A stretch of 64,000 nucleotides of DNA. Origin: Bacillaceae bacterium SAS-127. Its GTDB lineage: Bacteria; Bacillota; Bacilli; Bacillales; Domibacillaceae. Position numbers and translations under genes: made by a program. Location of the stretch: contig NKXN01000030.1 of NCBI GenBank assembly GCA_002261155.1, forward strand, positions 1 to 64,000, given 5' to 3'. Of this stretch, positions 9,301 to 16,831 are shown one piece after another. Position 1 is the stretch's first letter. Every line of letters begins with the position of its first letter. The notes beneath the pieces are model-generated. The model was not told the DNA's origin. It saw only the letters and a program-made list of their open reading frames with translations, and searched no databases.

Positions 9301-9617
9301 GTTATGATGGATGGTGCAGCAGTGAACGAGAACGCTTGCTCATCTATTATTTGCGAGGAGCCGAAAAGTTGGCTCAGCTCGCTGTTCGCAATGAAAACTA
9401 CGAAGCGGCTATTCAATGGTGTGAAAAAATTATTGAGCGAGATGAGACTTGGGAAGAAGCATATCGTTTACTGATGTACAGCTATTATCGAAAAAATAAT
9501 CGGCCACAAGCGATCAAATGGTACCAAAGATGTAACCGGATTTTGGAAGAAGAACTTGGCGTTCGCCCGCTTGAACCAACGCTATATATGTATCAAATGA
9601 TAATGGAAGCGAAATAG
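6390..9617 (+). CDS. Large MalT/SARP-like ATPase transcriptional regulator
   Basis: A 1075-residue multidomain regulator. Residues about 40-300 form a STAND/MalT-type ATPase with Walker A GAGYGKST (43-50) and Walker B LVIILDDF. Residues about 330-820 are helical repeats of TPR type. Residues about 830-920 resemble a SARP/OmpR-like winged-helix DNA-binding domain (LRVQALGPFRIWLG, KELFQLFITH), followed by a bacterial transcriptional activator domain (BTAD) with its own TPRs to the end. The start at 6390 is used because AAGGAGGG lies just upstream; ATG 6372 overlaps that site. The DNA-binding domain is C-terminal, unlike classical SARPs. The protein probably senses a ligand through the ATPase/TPR part and activates nearby genes. 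It lies directly upstream of the TetR/acyl-CoA ligase/Liv cluster, the most plausible target. Confidence 0.85.
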   Translation: MSIPIMKTKLMVPTVHGDFIRLARLFKKLKTISEYPLTLIHAGAGYGKSTGLALYAQDESEKCCWYTVSAMDDDIIPFLTYLIHAVRSKFPMFGDELLQYMDQMDRYIREDELNALCSLFINEVVSLQEELVIILDDFHQVEHSLMINRWMEKMIEHRPYQLHIVIASRSRPSWHVLTKMKVSGQVLEVSQKDLKLTVEEMELLFTEFYHVSLTERELQQIYEWTEGWVIALGMMAQHLTENGDLTNVSSQASHSLQELFQYLLFEVFSKQPSMIQQFLEQTCIFEEVSEQKCTNILGIPYSGAMLEELTSKNLFIQKIGEDKYKYHALFREFLEKQFRTKQPERYELLQKQIACFFEQNGQWEQALLFYKKLNKLESMAVILNKYGFAMLQSGKLEGLYDWLSLIPETELNVYYKLWHLKGEVLRYRSAYQEAEYCYDQAIIYAETEQDYLEKSRALEGKARIYLDTIQPYHAERLLYQAIDLREKNEESTTEEIAELYQLLAENLINAGKASKAEKWIQRAKALNVPIKDRHLEARLYLRTGRFKRAKEMLTETQLAMDTDEKKELPQSHRETELLLSLIASFTGDGKRAKELAQDSIDLGLHVEAPFVEACGWIRMGHAVQLTDQQELSLAKQCYETSLQMMDDLHVSRGKAEPQMGLCLLFGRSGEYERAIEAGRNALKETENVHDVWLSALITLSMGLAAIYNRRIEDAIDFLKKAEQLARLTEDDYIKMFCHFWQAVIYYERAENELFMKHFSPFMKLVQLRDYEFIFYHRTMFGPLDLQLFPHLFVEAAKQNVYPDYIARLLHRMGLAKLQSHPGYTLRVQALGPFRIWLGDKEVEERQWQRGKAKELFQLFITHHKQLLPKEEIFQKLWPDQDEVSCARDFKVALNAVNNVLEPQRKARSASFFIKREGTTYGLNPDAVLEMDVTQFEQWIEMGLEEGDKEKALSCLEKGMKYYNGDFLAERRYDGWCSSERERLLIYYLRGAEKLAQLAVRNENYEAAIQWCEKIIERDETWEEAYRLLMYSYYRKNNRPQAIKWYQRCNRILEEELGVRPLEPTLYMYQMIMEAK

Positions 9618-9628
9618 AGAGATGTTAA

Positions 9629-9652
9629 GCCCGCATTTTTTTGCGGGTTTAT
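9629..9652 (+). terminator. Terminator after the large regulator
   Basis: CCCGCA and TGCGGG form a stem around a T-rich loop, followed by TTTATTAG. The short T-tract makes it a moderate-strength candidate. Confidence 0.7.
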
Positions 9653-9760
9653 TAGTGTTGATCGACCGTTTTATTTTTAGAAAAATCAGAAAATAAAACT
9701 TTTGATCTATTGCTGAACAGAATACCATCTCTTTATAATAAAAACTGAGAGGTGAGTCAG

Positions 9761-10360
9761 TTGTCAGAAAATACATCAGCCAAAATAAAGCTAACAGCAA
9801 AAGGTCAGATGACACGTCAAAAGCTACTTGCAACAGCAGAAATCATCTTTGGGGAAAGGGGCTATTATGAAACGTCTGTTGTTGATATTACGCAACGAGC
9901 GGGTGTTTCACAAGGAACATTTTATAATTATTTTCCAACGAAGTATGCGATTTTTGAAGAGTTAGTCATGCAGTTGAGTAGAGATGTGCGGTTTGAAATC
10001 AAAAAGGCGATCGTCGCTGCCGAAAATCATGAAGATGCCCAACGAATTGGCTTTCAAACATTTTTCTTATGGGTGAAAAATCATCACAATCTATACAGCA
10101 TCATCCAACAAGCGCTTCTTGTTGATGTAAAATTGTACCGCTATTACTATGATCGATTAGCGAATGGGTATATGAAAGCGCTCTCGAAAGCGATGAAGGA
10201 CGGGGAGTTTAAAGCTTTGAATCAAGAGGCGATTACTTATTGCTTAATGGGGATTGGACAGTTTTTAGGGATGAGATGGGTGTATTGGGAAGAAGAGTCC
10301 GTACCTAATGACGTGTTCGAAAGCGCGATGGATATGGTGTTTTATGGTTTAAAGCAATAA
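9761..10360 (+). CDS. TetR/AcrR-family regulator
   Basis: About 199 residues. The N-terminal helix-turn-helix shows TetR hallmarks: FGERGYYETSVVDITQRAGVSQGTFYNYF followed by TKYAIFEELV (quoted in parts; the HTH spans roughly residues 28-65). The C-terminal two thirds is a helical ligand-binding/dimer domain. TTG 9761 is preferred because GAGAGGTG ends six bases upstream; GTG 9752 lies inside that site. It is first in a likely operon with the acyl-CoA ligase 24 bases downstream, as expected for a FadR/YsiA-like repressor responding to acyl-CoA. The ligand is inferred from context only. Confidence 0.85.
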   Translation: MSENTSAKIKLTAKGQMTRQKLLATAEIIFGERGYYETSVVDITQRAGVSQGTFYNYFPTKYAIFEELVMQLSRDVRFEIKKAIVAAENHEDAQRIGFQTFFLWVKNHHNLYSIIQQALLVDVKLYRYYYDRLANGYMKALSKAMKDGEFKALNQEAITYCLMGIGQFLGMRWVYWEEESVPNDVFESAMDMVFYGLKQ

Positions 10361-10384
10361 ACCATTAAAGGAGATGAAGAAAGG

Positions 10385-11902
10385 ATGGAGCAAATTTCTA
10401 CATGGATTGAAAAACGAGCGATGATAAATCCACATCGACTGGCGCTAGTGGATCAAAGGCGCCGGCTCACTTATTTTGAGATGAATAACGAAATGAACCG
10501 ATGGACCTATTATTTGCGAAAAATAAAAGCGCTTCAACAAGGCGATCGAGTTGGATTGTATCTCAATAATCGAATAGATTATGTGTTATTGCTGTTTGCC
10601 ATTGCTAAAATTGGGGCGATCGCTGTTCCGCTGAATACGCGCCTTACTTCTGAAGAACTATCGTATCAAATGGTAGACAGCGAAATGAGTATATTAATCT
10701 ATGAACATGAGTTTCATAGGACAGTCGCAACATTAAAAAACGAACATCCACAAGTTACCACTCAATCGATTGAATCTATCACTTTACCACCACTTCAAGA
10801 AGTCTACACTTCACATGATTTTCCAATCATCGATGCTTCCACACCTTATATTATTTGTTATACATCTGGTACGACAGGTCGTCCGAAAGGCGCCGTTTTA
10901 ACACAAGAAAATATGTTTTGGAATGCGGTCAATAATTGCACGAGTATTGACATCCATTCAATGGATCGCACGCTTGTCTTACTGCCATTTTTCCATATTG
11001 GAGGAATTGGGTTGTTTGCTTTTCCAACATTTTTTGCCGGCGGAACGGTAGCCATATTAGGCAAATTCGATCCGGGCGAGGCGTTAAATATGATCCAACG
11101 TGAACAGATTTCCGTCATTATGGGAGTTCCGACCATTTTTGATGTGATCCGAAAACATGAGGACTTTTTCCAGACAACTTTAAGCTCCGTTCGTATTTTT
11201 TGCAGTGGAGGGGCCCCTTGTCCGAAAGAGCTGATTGAGTTTTATTTACAGCAAGGACTTCCTTTTTATCAAGGCTATGGCTTAACAGAAACATCACCCA
11301 CCGTATTTATGCTCGCAAAAGAAGATTACAAGCGAAAAATCGGTTCGGTAGGCAAGCCTGTTTTGTACACGGATATTAACATTGTAGATGAAAATCATTG
11401 TCCAGTAGCGGTCGGTGAAATTGGAGAATTGGTCGTTAAAGGACCTAACGTGATCAAGGAATATTGGCGATTGCCTGCCGAAACGAAGCAATCGATAAAA
11501 GATGGCTGGTTTCATACTGGAGACTATGTGAAGGCAGATGAAGAAGGCTTTATCTATATTATCGGTCGCAAAAAAGAGATGATCATTTCCGGTGGAGAAA
11601 ATGTGTACCCGCTTGAAATTGAACAAGCGTTGCGAGAAGAAGTAGCGATTGATGAAGTAGCTGTCATTGGTGTTTCAGATGAGAAGTGGGGAGAGGTTCC
11701 CTTTGCTTTTCTCGTCGTAAAAGAAAACCATTCAATCACAGAGGAACAGTTAAAGCACGCTTGTTTAAGTAAACTAGCAAAGTATAAAATTCCTAAATCA
11801 TTTGTCGTTCTATCTAAACTACCAAAAAATGCAGCAGGAAAAATAGATAAAAAGCAATTAAAAGCTTTGTTAACAAAAGAAAGTATGTTGAAAGGAGAAT
11901 GA
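10385..11902 (+). CDS. Acyl-CoA ligase (AMP-binding)
   Basis: A 505-residue member of the ANL adenylate-forming family, of normal length. It activates a carboxylic acid to an acyl-adenylate and then to acyl-CoA. Visible: the P-loop CYTSGTTGRPKGAV near residue 160, the YQGYGLTETSP motif A5, TGDYVKADEEGFIYIIGR (hinge Asp region), ISGGENVYPLEIE, and the catalytic lysine in KNAAGKIDKKQL at the C-terminus. The chain-length or aromatic preference cannot be read. Co-transcribed with the TetR gene upstream; the KAS III-like gene begins two bases after its stop. A second ligase of the same family lies at 19986. Confidence 0.9.
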   Translation: MEQISTWIEKRAMINPHRLALVDQRRRLTYFEMNNEMNRWTYYLRKIKALQQGDRVGLYLNNRIDYVLLLFAIAKIGAIAVPLNTRLTSEELSYQMVDSEMSILIYEHEFHRTVATLKNEHPQVTTQSIESITLPPLQEVYTSHDFPIIDASTPYIICYTSGTTGRPKGAVLTQENMFWNAVNNCTSIDIHSMDRTLVLLPFFHIGGIGLFAFPTFFAGGTVAILGKFDPGEALNMIQREQISVIMGVPTIFDVIRKHEDFFQTTLSSVRIFCSGGAPCPKELIEFYLQQGLPFYQGYGLTETSPTVFMLAKEDYKRKIGSVGKPVLYTDINIVDENHCPVAVGEIGELVVKGPNVIKEYWRLPAETKQSIKDGWFHTGDYVKADEEGFIYIIGRKKEMIISGGENVYPLEIEQALREEVAIDEVAVIGVSDEKWGEVPFAFLVVKENHSITEEQLKHACLSKLAKYKIPKSFVVLSKLPKNAAGKIDKKQLKALLTKESMLKGE

Positions 11903-11904
11903 TC

Positions 11905-12909
11905 ATGATCGGTATTGCATCTACAGCTATTTATACACCAGAACATGCTGAAACAGCTACTGATTTAGCAAGGAAAGCAAGCATTTCAGAAGAGGTGGTC
12001 ATAGGAAAATTTGGTCTGCGTAAAAAACATGTCGCTCTAGAGAATGAACATGTATCGGATTTGGCGATTAAAGCAGGAATGAAAATTCTAAAAGAAGTAG
12101 ATCCGGAGGAAATTGATGTCGTGATCTATTTTGGTAGTCCTCATAAAGATTATTATGTTTGGTCTGTCGCCACTAAAATTCAACATGAGCTTAGGTGCAA
12201 AAATGCCTATGCGTTTGAGCTAATGAATGTAAGTTCCTGCTTCCCCATTGCTTTAAAAGTAGCGAAAGATATGTTGAAATCCGATGAAACTATTCAAAAC
12301 ATTCTGTTGGTGGGTGGCTGTAAGGAGTCGCAAATTATTGATTATGAAAATCCACGTTCGCGTTTTATGTTCAACTTTGCCGATGGAGGAGCGGCAGCTT
12401 TAGTTTCAAGAACCTTTTTAAAGAGTACGATCTTATCATCAGCTATCATCACAGACGGGTCATTCCATGATGATGTCAAAATTCCAGCTGGAGGGTCTGT
12501 GCTAGTTCCAAGTGTGGAAACAGTAGCTGAGCGTCAACATTATATTGATGTAAAAGACCCGTTCAGTATGAAGGAGCGGCTAGATCCCGTGTCTATCCCA
12601 AACTTTGTGTCGGTCGTTGAACAAGCTTTAGATCGAAGCGGTTATTCTGTGGAAGATATTGCGATGCTTTTACCGCTTCATACGAAACGCTCAATGTTTC
12701 AAGAGTTGTTGACCGCTTTACGGTTAAAGGATCACCAAGCTCTTTATTTAGAAGATTATGGCCATATGTCTGCTTTAGATCCTTGTTTTGGCTTGCACCT
12801 AGCAGAGAAAAGAGGGCTTTTGAGCAAGGGTGATCTAATTGTCGCTGTAAGTGCGGGAACTGGATATACATGGGCGGCGACGGTTTTGCAATGGCAAGGG
12901 GATGTCTAA
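11905..12909 (+). CDS. KAS III-like thiolase-superfamily enzyme with altered active site
   Basis: A 334-residue protein of the ketoacyl-ACP synthase III / HMG-CoA synthase type. The start at 11905 has AAAGGAG eight bases upstream; ATG 11899 is too close to it. The nucleophile is the Cys in MNVSSCFPIAL (near residue 112); the first active-site His is in LLPLHTKRSM. The position of the second KAS III residue, normally Asn in a GNxS motif, reads YGHMSALDP, so Asn is replaced by His. Decarboxylating KAS III enzymes use Cys-His-Asn, so this enzyme may instead condense, transfer or cleave acyl groups. It sits between an acyl-CoA ligase and a Liv transporter, not in a fatty-acid biosynthesis operon. 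The reaction is unknown. Confidence 0.8.
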   Translation: MIGIASTAIYTPEHAETATDLARKASISEEVVIGKFGLRKKHVALENEHVSDLAIKAGMKILKEVDPEEIDVVIYFGSPHKDYYVWSVATKIQHELRCKNAYAFELMNVSSCFPIALKVAKDMLKSDETIQNILLVGGCKESQIIDYENPRSRFMFNFADGGAAALVSRTFLKSTILSSAIITDGSFHDDVKIPAGGSVLVPSVETVAERQHYIDVKDPFSMKERLDPVSIPNFVSVVEQALDRSGYSVEDIAMLLPLHTKRSMFQELLTALRLKDHQALYLEDYGHMSALDPCFGLHLAEKRGLLSKGDLIVAVSAGTGYTWAATVLQWQGDV

Positions 12910-12927
12910 ATAGTCCGTGTGTTGCTA

Positions 12928-13104
12928 AACAGCACCTTCCGCATTTCGGTGATGTCCAGCTCCAGGCGCTAGCGACTAGTGAACTTCCACGCTCCTCCTT
13001 GCGATAAGTCAACATCGACTCACTAGCGTTCATCGTGTTTCCTTTATCTCGATCGGATCGTTCCAGTTCATACGTCGCAGAACAGCGCCTTCCGCTTTTC
13101 GGTG
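12928..13104. repeat. Intergenic repeat with flanking direct repeats
   Basis: A structured, GC-rich, non-coding segment lies between the KAS III-like gene and livK. Its two ends carry near-identical direct repeats of the form CAGCNCCTTCCGCNTTTCGGTG (about 12929-12950 and 13083-13104). Between them is a segment starting GTCCAGCTCCAGGCGCTAGC, which resembles a repeat scattered through Bacillus and Geobacillus genomes (from memory, not searched). Base composition differs clearly from the flanking genes. Confidence 0.6.
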
Positions 13105-13184
13105 TAACTCATTTGTAACTTGTTTTATTTATGATAGGTGTACAGAGGGGATTTTATTTTGAATAGGCAAAAGGGGGAAGAGAA

Positions 13185-14414
13185 ATGAAGAGGGTCACGC
13201 GTCATACGTTGTTTTTATTAATGGTTGCCTTTGTTATGGCTTTTGCTAGTGGTTGTACGTCTAGTGATACGAACAGCGGTGGGGACAGCAGTGGAGGAAA
13301 GAGTGATAAACCAATTAAAGTTGGGGTGTTGGCTTCATTAACGGGTGGACTTGAGGCGTATGGAAAGCAGACGGTGAATGGGTTTGAGCTTGGTTTAGAT
13401 TATGCCACGGGCGGCAAGCAAGAAGTAGCTGGAAGAAAAATCGAATTTATCGTTGAAGATACGGAAACAAAGCCGGAAGTAGCGGTTCAAAAGGCAACGA
13501 AATTATTAGAGGAAGATGAAGTGGACTTTTTAGTTGGATCATCAAGCTCAGGAGATACATTAGCCGTTTTACCGTTAGCTGAGGAGTATGAAAAAATTAT
13601 GATCGTTGAGCCTGCGGTAGCTGATAGCATTACAGGTTCCGAATTCAATCCTTATATTTTTAGAACAGCACGTAACTCATCTCAAGACGCAATTGCTGGG
13701 GCAGCTGCGATTGCCAAAAAAGGTGTGAAAATTGCTACTCTAGCACCTGATTATTCCTTCGGTCGTGATGGGATTAAAGCGTTTAAAGAGGCGGCGACAA
13801 AGCTAGGAGCTGAAATTGTTCACGAGGAGTATGCGGATCAAAAGGCAACAGATTTCACTTCTAACATTCAGAAAATCATTGATGCCAAGCCTGATTACTT
13901 ATTTGTTGTGTGGGCAGGGGCGAACTCTCCTTGGAATCAAATTGCTGACATGAAGCTGCAAGAAAAAGGTATCAAAATTTCAACAGGTGCGCCAGATATC
14001 GCCGCTTTATCTTTAATGAAGCCATTAATCGGTATGGAAGGGTTTACTGTTTATTATCACGAGCTTCCAGACAATGAGGTGAATACGTGGCTCGTTGAAG
14101 AACACAAGAAGCGTTTTGATGGCCAAGTACCAGACTTATTTACACCTGGTGGAATGACTTCTGCGATGGCGATTGTTGAGGCGGTAAAACAGACAGATGG
14201 TGATACAGATGGACAAACTCTCATCGACGCAATGGAAGGGATGAGCTTCGAGTCTCCGAAAGGGAAAATGACGTTCCGCCCGGAGGATCATCAAGCATTG
14301 CAAACTTTGTATGCTATCAAACTTGAGGAGAAAAAGGGAGTAGATTACCCTGTGCCGGTTTTGATTAGAGAATTAACACCGGAAGAAACAGCTCCTCCGA
14401 TTTTAAATAAATAA
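13185..14414 (+). CDS. Liv-type ABC transporter substrate-binding lipoprotein
   Basis: A 409-residue periplasmic-binding-type protein anchored as a lipoprotein: a signal peptide with lipobox AFASGC puts the lipidated cysteine at residue 24, followed by a Ser/Gly-rich linker. The mature part has the Peripla_BP_6 layout (KVGVLASLTGGLEAYGKQ, VGSSSSGDTLAVLPL, APDYSFGRDG). It would capture substrate outside the membrane and deliver it to the four downstream transporter genes. Such proteins bind branched-chain amino acids but also aromatic and aliphatic acids. Context (acyl-CoA ligases, reductase, hydrolase) makes a carboxylic acid more likely here than leucine; that is inference. Confidence 0.9.
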   Translation: MKRVTRHTLFLLMVAFVMAFASGCTSSDTNSGGDSSGGKSDKPIKVGVLASLTGGLEAYGKQTVNGFELGLDYATGGKQEVAGRKIEFIVEDTETKPEVAVQKATKLLEEDEVDFLVGSSSSGDTLAVLPLAEEYEKIMIVEPAVADSITGSEFNPYIFRTARNSSQDAIAGAAAIAKKGVKIATLAPDYSFGRDGIKAFKEAATKLGAEIVHEEYADQKATDFTSNIQKIIDAKPDYLFVVWAGANSPWNQIADMKLQEKGIKISTGAPDIAALSLMKPLIGMEGFTVYYHELPDNEVNTWLVEEHKKRFDGQVPDLFTPGGMTSAMAIVEAVKQTDGDTDGQTLIDAMEGMSFESPKGKMTFRPEDHQALQTLYAIKLEEKKGVDYPVPVLIRELTPEETAPPILNK

Positions 14415-14424
14415 TCTTCATGTG

Positions 14425-14454
14425 GGCTGTCTCAATTATATGTATGAGACAGCC
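14425..14454 (+). promoter_or_regulatory. Intercistronic hairpin between binding protein and ATPase
   Basis: GGCTGTCTCA and TGAGACAGCC form a perfect ten-pair stem with a ten-base loop just after the binding-protein stop codon. No T-tract follows, so it is not a standard terminator. Such hairpins commonly protect the 3' end of the binding-protein mRNA, giving more of it than of the membrane components. Confidence 0.65.
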
Positions 14455-14487
14455 TGCTCTAAATTGAACACATTGGTGGTGAATAGG

Positions 14488-15243
14488 ATGAACGCACTCA
14501 TTGAAACGAAGGATGTCAGTATTCATTTTGGTGGTCATACGGCGGTCGATGCTGTGACCTTTGAAATGCCAGAGCATCATTTTAAATCGATTATTGGTCC
14601 GAATGGGGCTGGAAAAACGACTTTTTTTAACTTGCTTAGCGGTCAATTGATGCCTAGTAGCGGCCAAATTTATTTTCGAGGAAAAGATATCACGAGCTTA
14701 TCTCCAACTGAGAGAACAAGAACCGGAATTGGACGATCCTTTCAAATTACAAATGTTTTTCCAAATTTAACGGTATTAGAAAATGTTCGCTTAGCTGTTC
14801 AGTCGCAGCTAGGGGTACGTTATCAAATGCTCATTCATTCGAAAAAGTATAAAGAGATGACAGAAAAAGCACTCCAATGGCTAGAACTCGTTCTGTTAGT
14901 AGACAAAAAAGATGCATTAGCTGTTAACTTAGCACATGGGGAAAAGCGAAAGTTAGAAATTGCGATGCTTTTAGCGCTAGAAACGGATGTTTTACTTTTA
15001 GATGAACCGACAGCTGGTATGTCACTTGAAGAGGTGCCAGCGATATTAGAAACGGTGAAAAAGATTAAAGACAAGGGAGATCGAACGATTATTTTAATCG
15101 AGCACAAAATGGATATGATTATGGATTTATCTGATTCGATTATGGTGCTGTTTAACGGGCGGTTACTTGCTGATGATACGCCGGAAGCGATTATGAAAAA
15201 TGAAACTGTGCAAACAGCATATTTAGGAGGTTTATATGAATGA
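14488..15243 (+). CDS. Liv-type ABC transporter ATPase (LivG-like)
   Basis: A 251-residue ABC ATPase. Walker A is GPNGAGKTT, Walker B LLLDEPTAGM, and the H-loop is in LIEHKMDMIM. The signature region reads NLAHGEKRKLEIA, as in LivG proteins. The start at 14488 follows GGTGGTG; the upstream ATG (14422) would begin inside the hairpin. Its stop overlaps the next start (ATGA), so LivG- and LivF-like subunits are translationally coupled and should form the heterodimeric motor of the importer. Confidence 0.9.
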   Translation: MNALIETKDVSIHFGGHTAVDAVTFEMPEHHFKSIIGPNGAGKTTFFNLLSGQLMPSSGQIYFRGKDITSLSPTERTRTGIGRSFQITNVFPNLTVLENVRLAVQSQLGVRYQMLIHSKKYKEMTEKALQWLELVLLVDKKDALAVNLAHGEKRKLEIAMLLALETDVLLLDEPTAGMSLEEVPAILETVKKIKDKGDRTIILIEHKMDMIMDLSDSIMVLFNGRLLADDTPEAIMKNETVQTAYLGGLYE

Positions 15244-15947
15244 GCACACTTTTACAAGTGGATCAAATTGAAACGTATATTGACCAATTTCACATATTGC
15301 AAGGTGTTTCCTTTAATGTTAAGCAGGGTGAGGTGACGGTTTTACTCGGACGAAATGGAGCTGGGAAAACGACGACGTTGCGAACGATTATGGGCTTAAA
15401 TCCGGCAGCGACAGGAAAGATTCTTTTTAAAGGTCAGGAAATTCAACAGCTACCTACGTATACGATTGCTTTAAATGGAATTGGCTACGTTCCAGAGGAT
15501 CAGGGGATTTTTTATGATTTAACGGTTGAGGAAAATATGAAGGTGGCTATGAGAAAAGAAAATGATGCCACAAAGGAACGACTCGAATGGATATTAGCGT
15601 TGTTTCCAGATTTGAAAAAGTTTTGGCATAAGCCGGGTGGATTGTTAAGTGGAGGGCAAAAACAAATGCTCTCGATTGCGCGAGCGTACGTTAATGAAAA
15701 TGACTTGCTTTTGATTGATGAGCCGAGCAAAGGGCTTGCTCCAATTGTTGTTGAGAAGGTGATGGAGTCGATTATGCAAATGAAAGAGAAAACGACGATC
15801 GTGCTTGTGGAGCAAAACTTCTACATGGCGAGTACGATTGGAGACCGTTTTTATATTGTGGATGACGGGAAAACTGTGACCGATGGTGCAATGAAGGAAT
15901 TGAAAGAAGATGAACAGCTTCGAAGAAAATATTTGGGAATTGCTTGA
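15240..15947 (+). CDS. Liv-type ABC transporter ATPase (LivF-like)
   Basis: The second ABC ATPase, 235 residues. Walker A is GRNGAGKTT, the signature LLSGGQKQMLSIARA, Walker B LLIDEPSKGL, and the H-loop LVEQNFYMA. It has the short, linker-free form of LivF. AGGAGG lies nine bases upstream of the ATG, inside the end of the LivG-like gene, and the two genes overlap by four bases. Confidence 0.9.
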   Translation: MSTLLQVDQIETYIDQFHILQGVSFNVKQGEVTVLLGRNGAGKTTTLRTIMGLNPAATGKILFKGQEIQQLPTYTIALNGIGYVPEDQGIFYDLTVEENMKVAMRKENDATKERLEWILALFPDLKKFWHKPGGLLSGGQKQMLSIARAYVNENDLLLIDEPSKGLAPIVVEKVMESIMQMKEKTTIVLVEQNFYMASTIGDRFYIVDDGKTVTDGAMKELKEDEQLRRKYLGIA

Positions 15948-15965
15948 AGAAGGGAGGTTATTTCC

Positions 15966-16826
15966 GTGGATGTGTTAATGAACCTTGTTTTAAATGGACT
16001 AGCGACTGGGATGCTCATTTTTTTACTGGCTGCTGGGTTAACGCTGATCTTTGGATTAATGGATGTATTGAATTTCGCTCACGGTGGCTTATTTGCTTGG
16101 GGAGCTTATAGCGGTGTTTGGTTTTACTCTGTGACGGGAAGTTTTTTTATCGGAATTATTGGTGCGATTATTACGGGGTGTTTATTAGGACTAATGACGG
16201 AAAAGTGGATTATTAAGCCGGTTTATGGGAATCATGTACAGCAAATTTTAATTACACTTGGCCTTATGCTCGTATTATCAGAAATGCTGAAAGTCGTTTG
16301 GGGACCGAATCAAATTTCAGCCGCGCCTCCCGATTATTTAACAGGAAGCTGGGAAGTGGCTGGGATTACGATCATTAAATATCGTGCGTTTATTATTTTG
16401 ATTGGCTTTCTTGTCTTTTTCCTCGTTCAATACGTATTGAAAAATACAAAAATTGGTCTTGTTGTTCGAGCAGGAGTGATGGATAAGGAGATGATCCAAG
16501 CACTAGGGATTAATATTCAGAAGGTGTTTATGCTTGTATTTATGGTTGGGGCTGGAATGGCGGCACTTGGTGGAGTGCTGTTTGGTCCATATTCTGGCGT
16601 GATTCATGCCGGAATGGGAATGGAATTTGCGATTCTAGCGTTTATCGTGGTCGTCATAGGTGGGATGGGAAGCTTTAGTGGTTCATTATTTGCAGCGATT
16701 TTAGTCGGTTTATCGGGCTCATTAATGGCTTATTATGTACCGGATTTAGCGTTAGCGGCCAACATGCTATTAATGGCAGTTGTGTTAGTGTTTCGACCGC
16801 AAGGATTATTTGGGGCGAAGGGGTGA
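15966..16826 (+). CDS. Liv-type permease subunit (LivH-like)
   Basis: A 286-residue integral membrane protein with about eight hydrophobic segments. The family motif for coupling to the ATPase is visible as RAGVMDKEMIQALGI; the start region LNGLATGMLIFLLAAGLTLI and FGLMDVLNFAHG are typical of LivH. GTG start with GGGAGG eight bases upstream. It pairs with the LivM-like subunit downstream, which it overlaps by a few bases or abuts, depending on that gene's start. Confidence 0.9.
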   Translation: MDVLMNLVLNGLATGMLIFLLAAGLTLIFGLMDVLNFAHGGLFAWGAYSGVWFYSVTGSFFIGIIGAIITGCLLGLMTEKWIIKPVYGNHVQQILITLGLMLVLSEMLKVVWGPNQISAAPPDYLTGSWEVAGITIIKYRAFIILIGFLVFFLVQYVLKNTKIGLVVRAGVMDKEMIQALGINIQKVFMLVFMVGAGMAALGGVLFGPYSGVIHAGMGMEFAILAFIVVVIGGMGSFSGSLFAAILVGLSGSLMAYYVPDLALAANMLLMAVVLVFRPQGLFGAKG

Positions 16827-16831
16827 AATTT

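Noticed and set aside
11554-11946. Long minus-strand open frame opposite the acyl-CoA ligase and KAS III-like genes
   Set aside because: It lies entirely antisense to well-supported genes, has no ribosome binding site, and its Cys/Ser-rich translation looks like a shadow of the coding strand.
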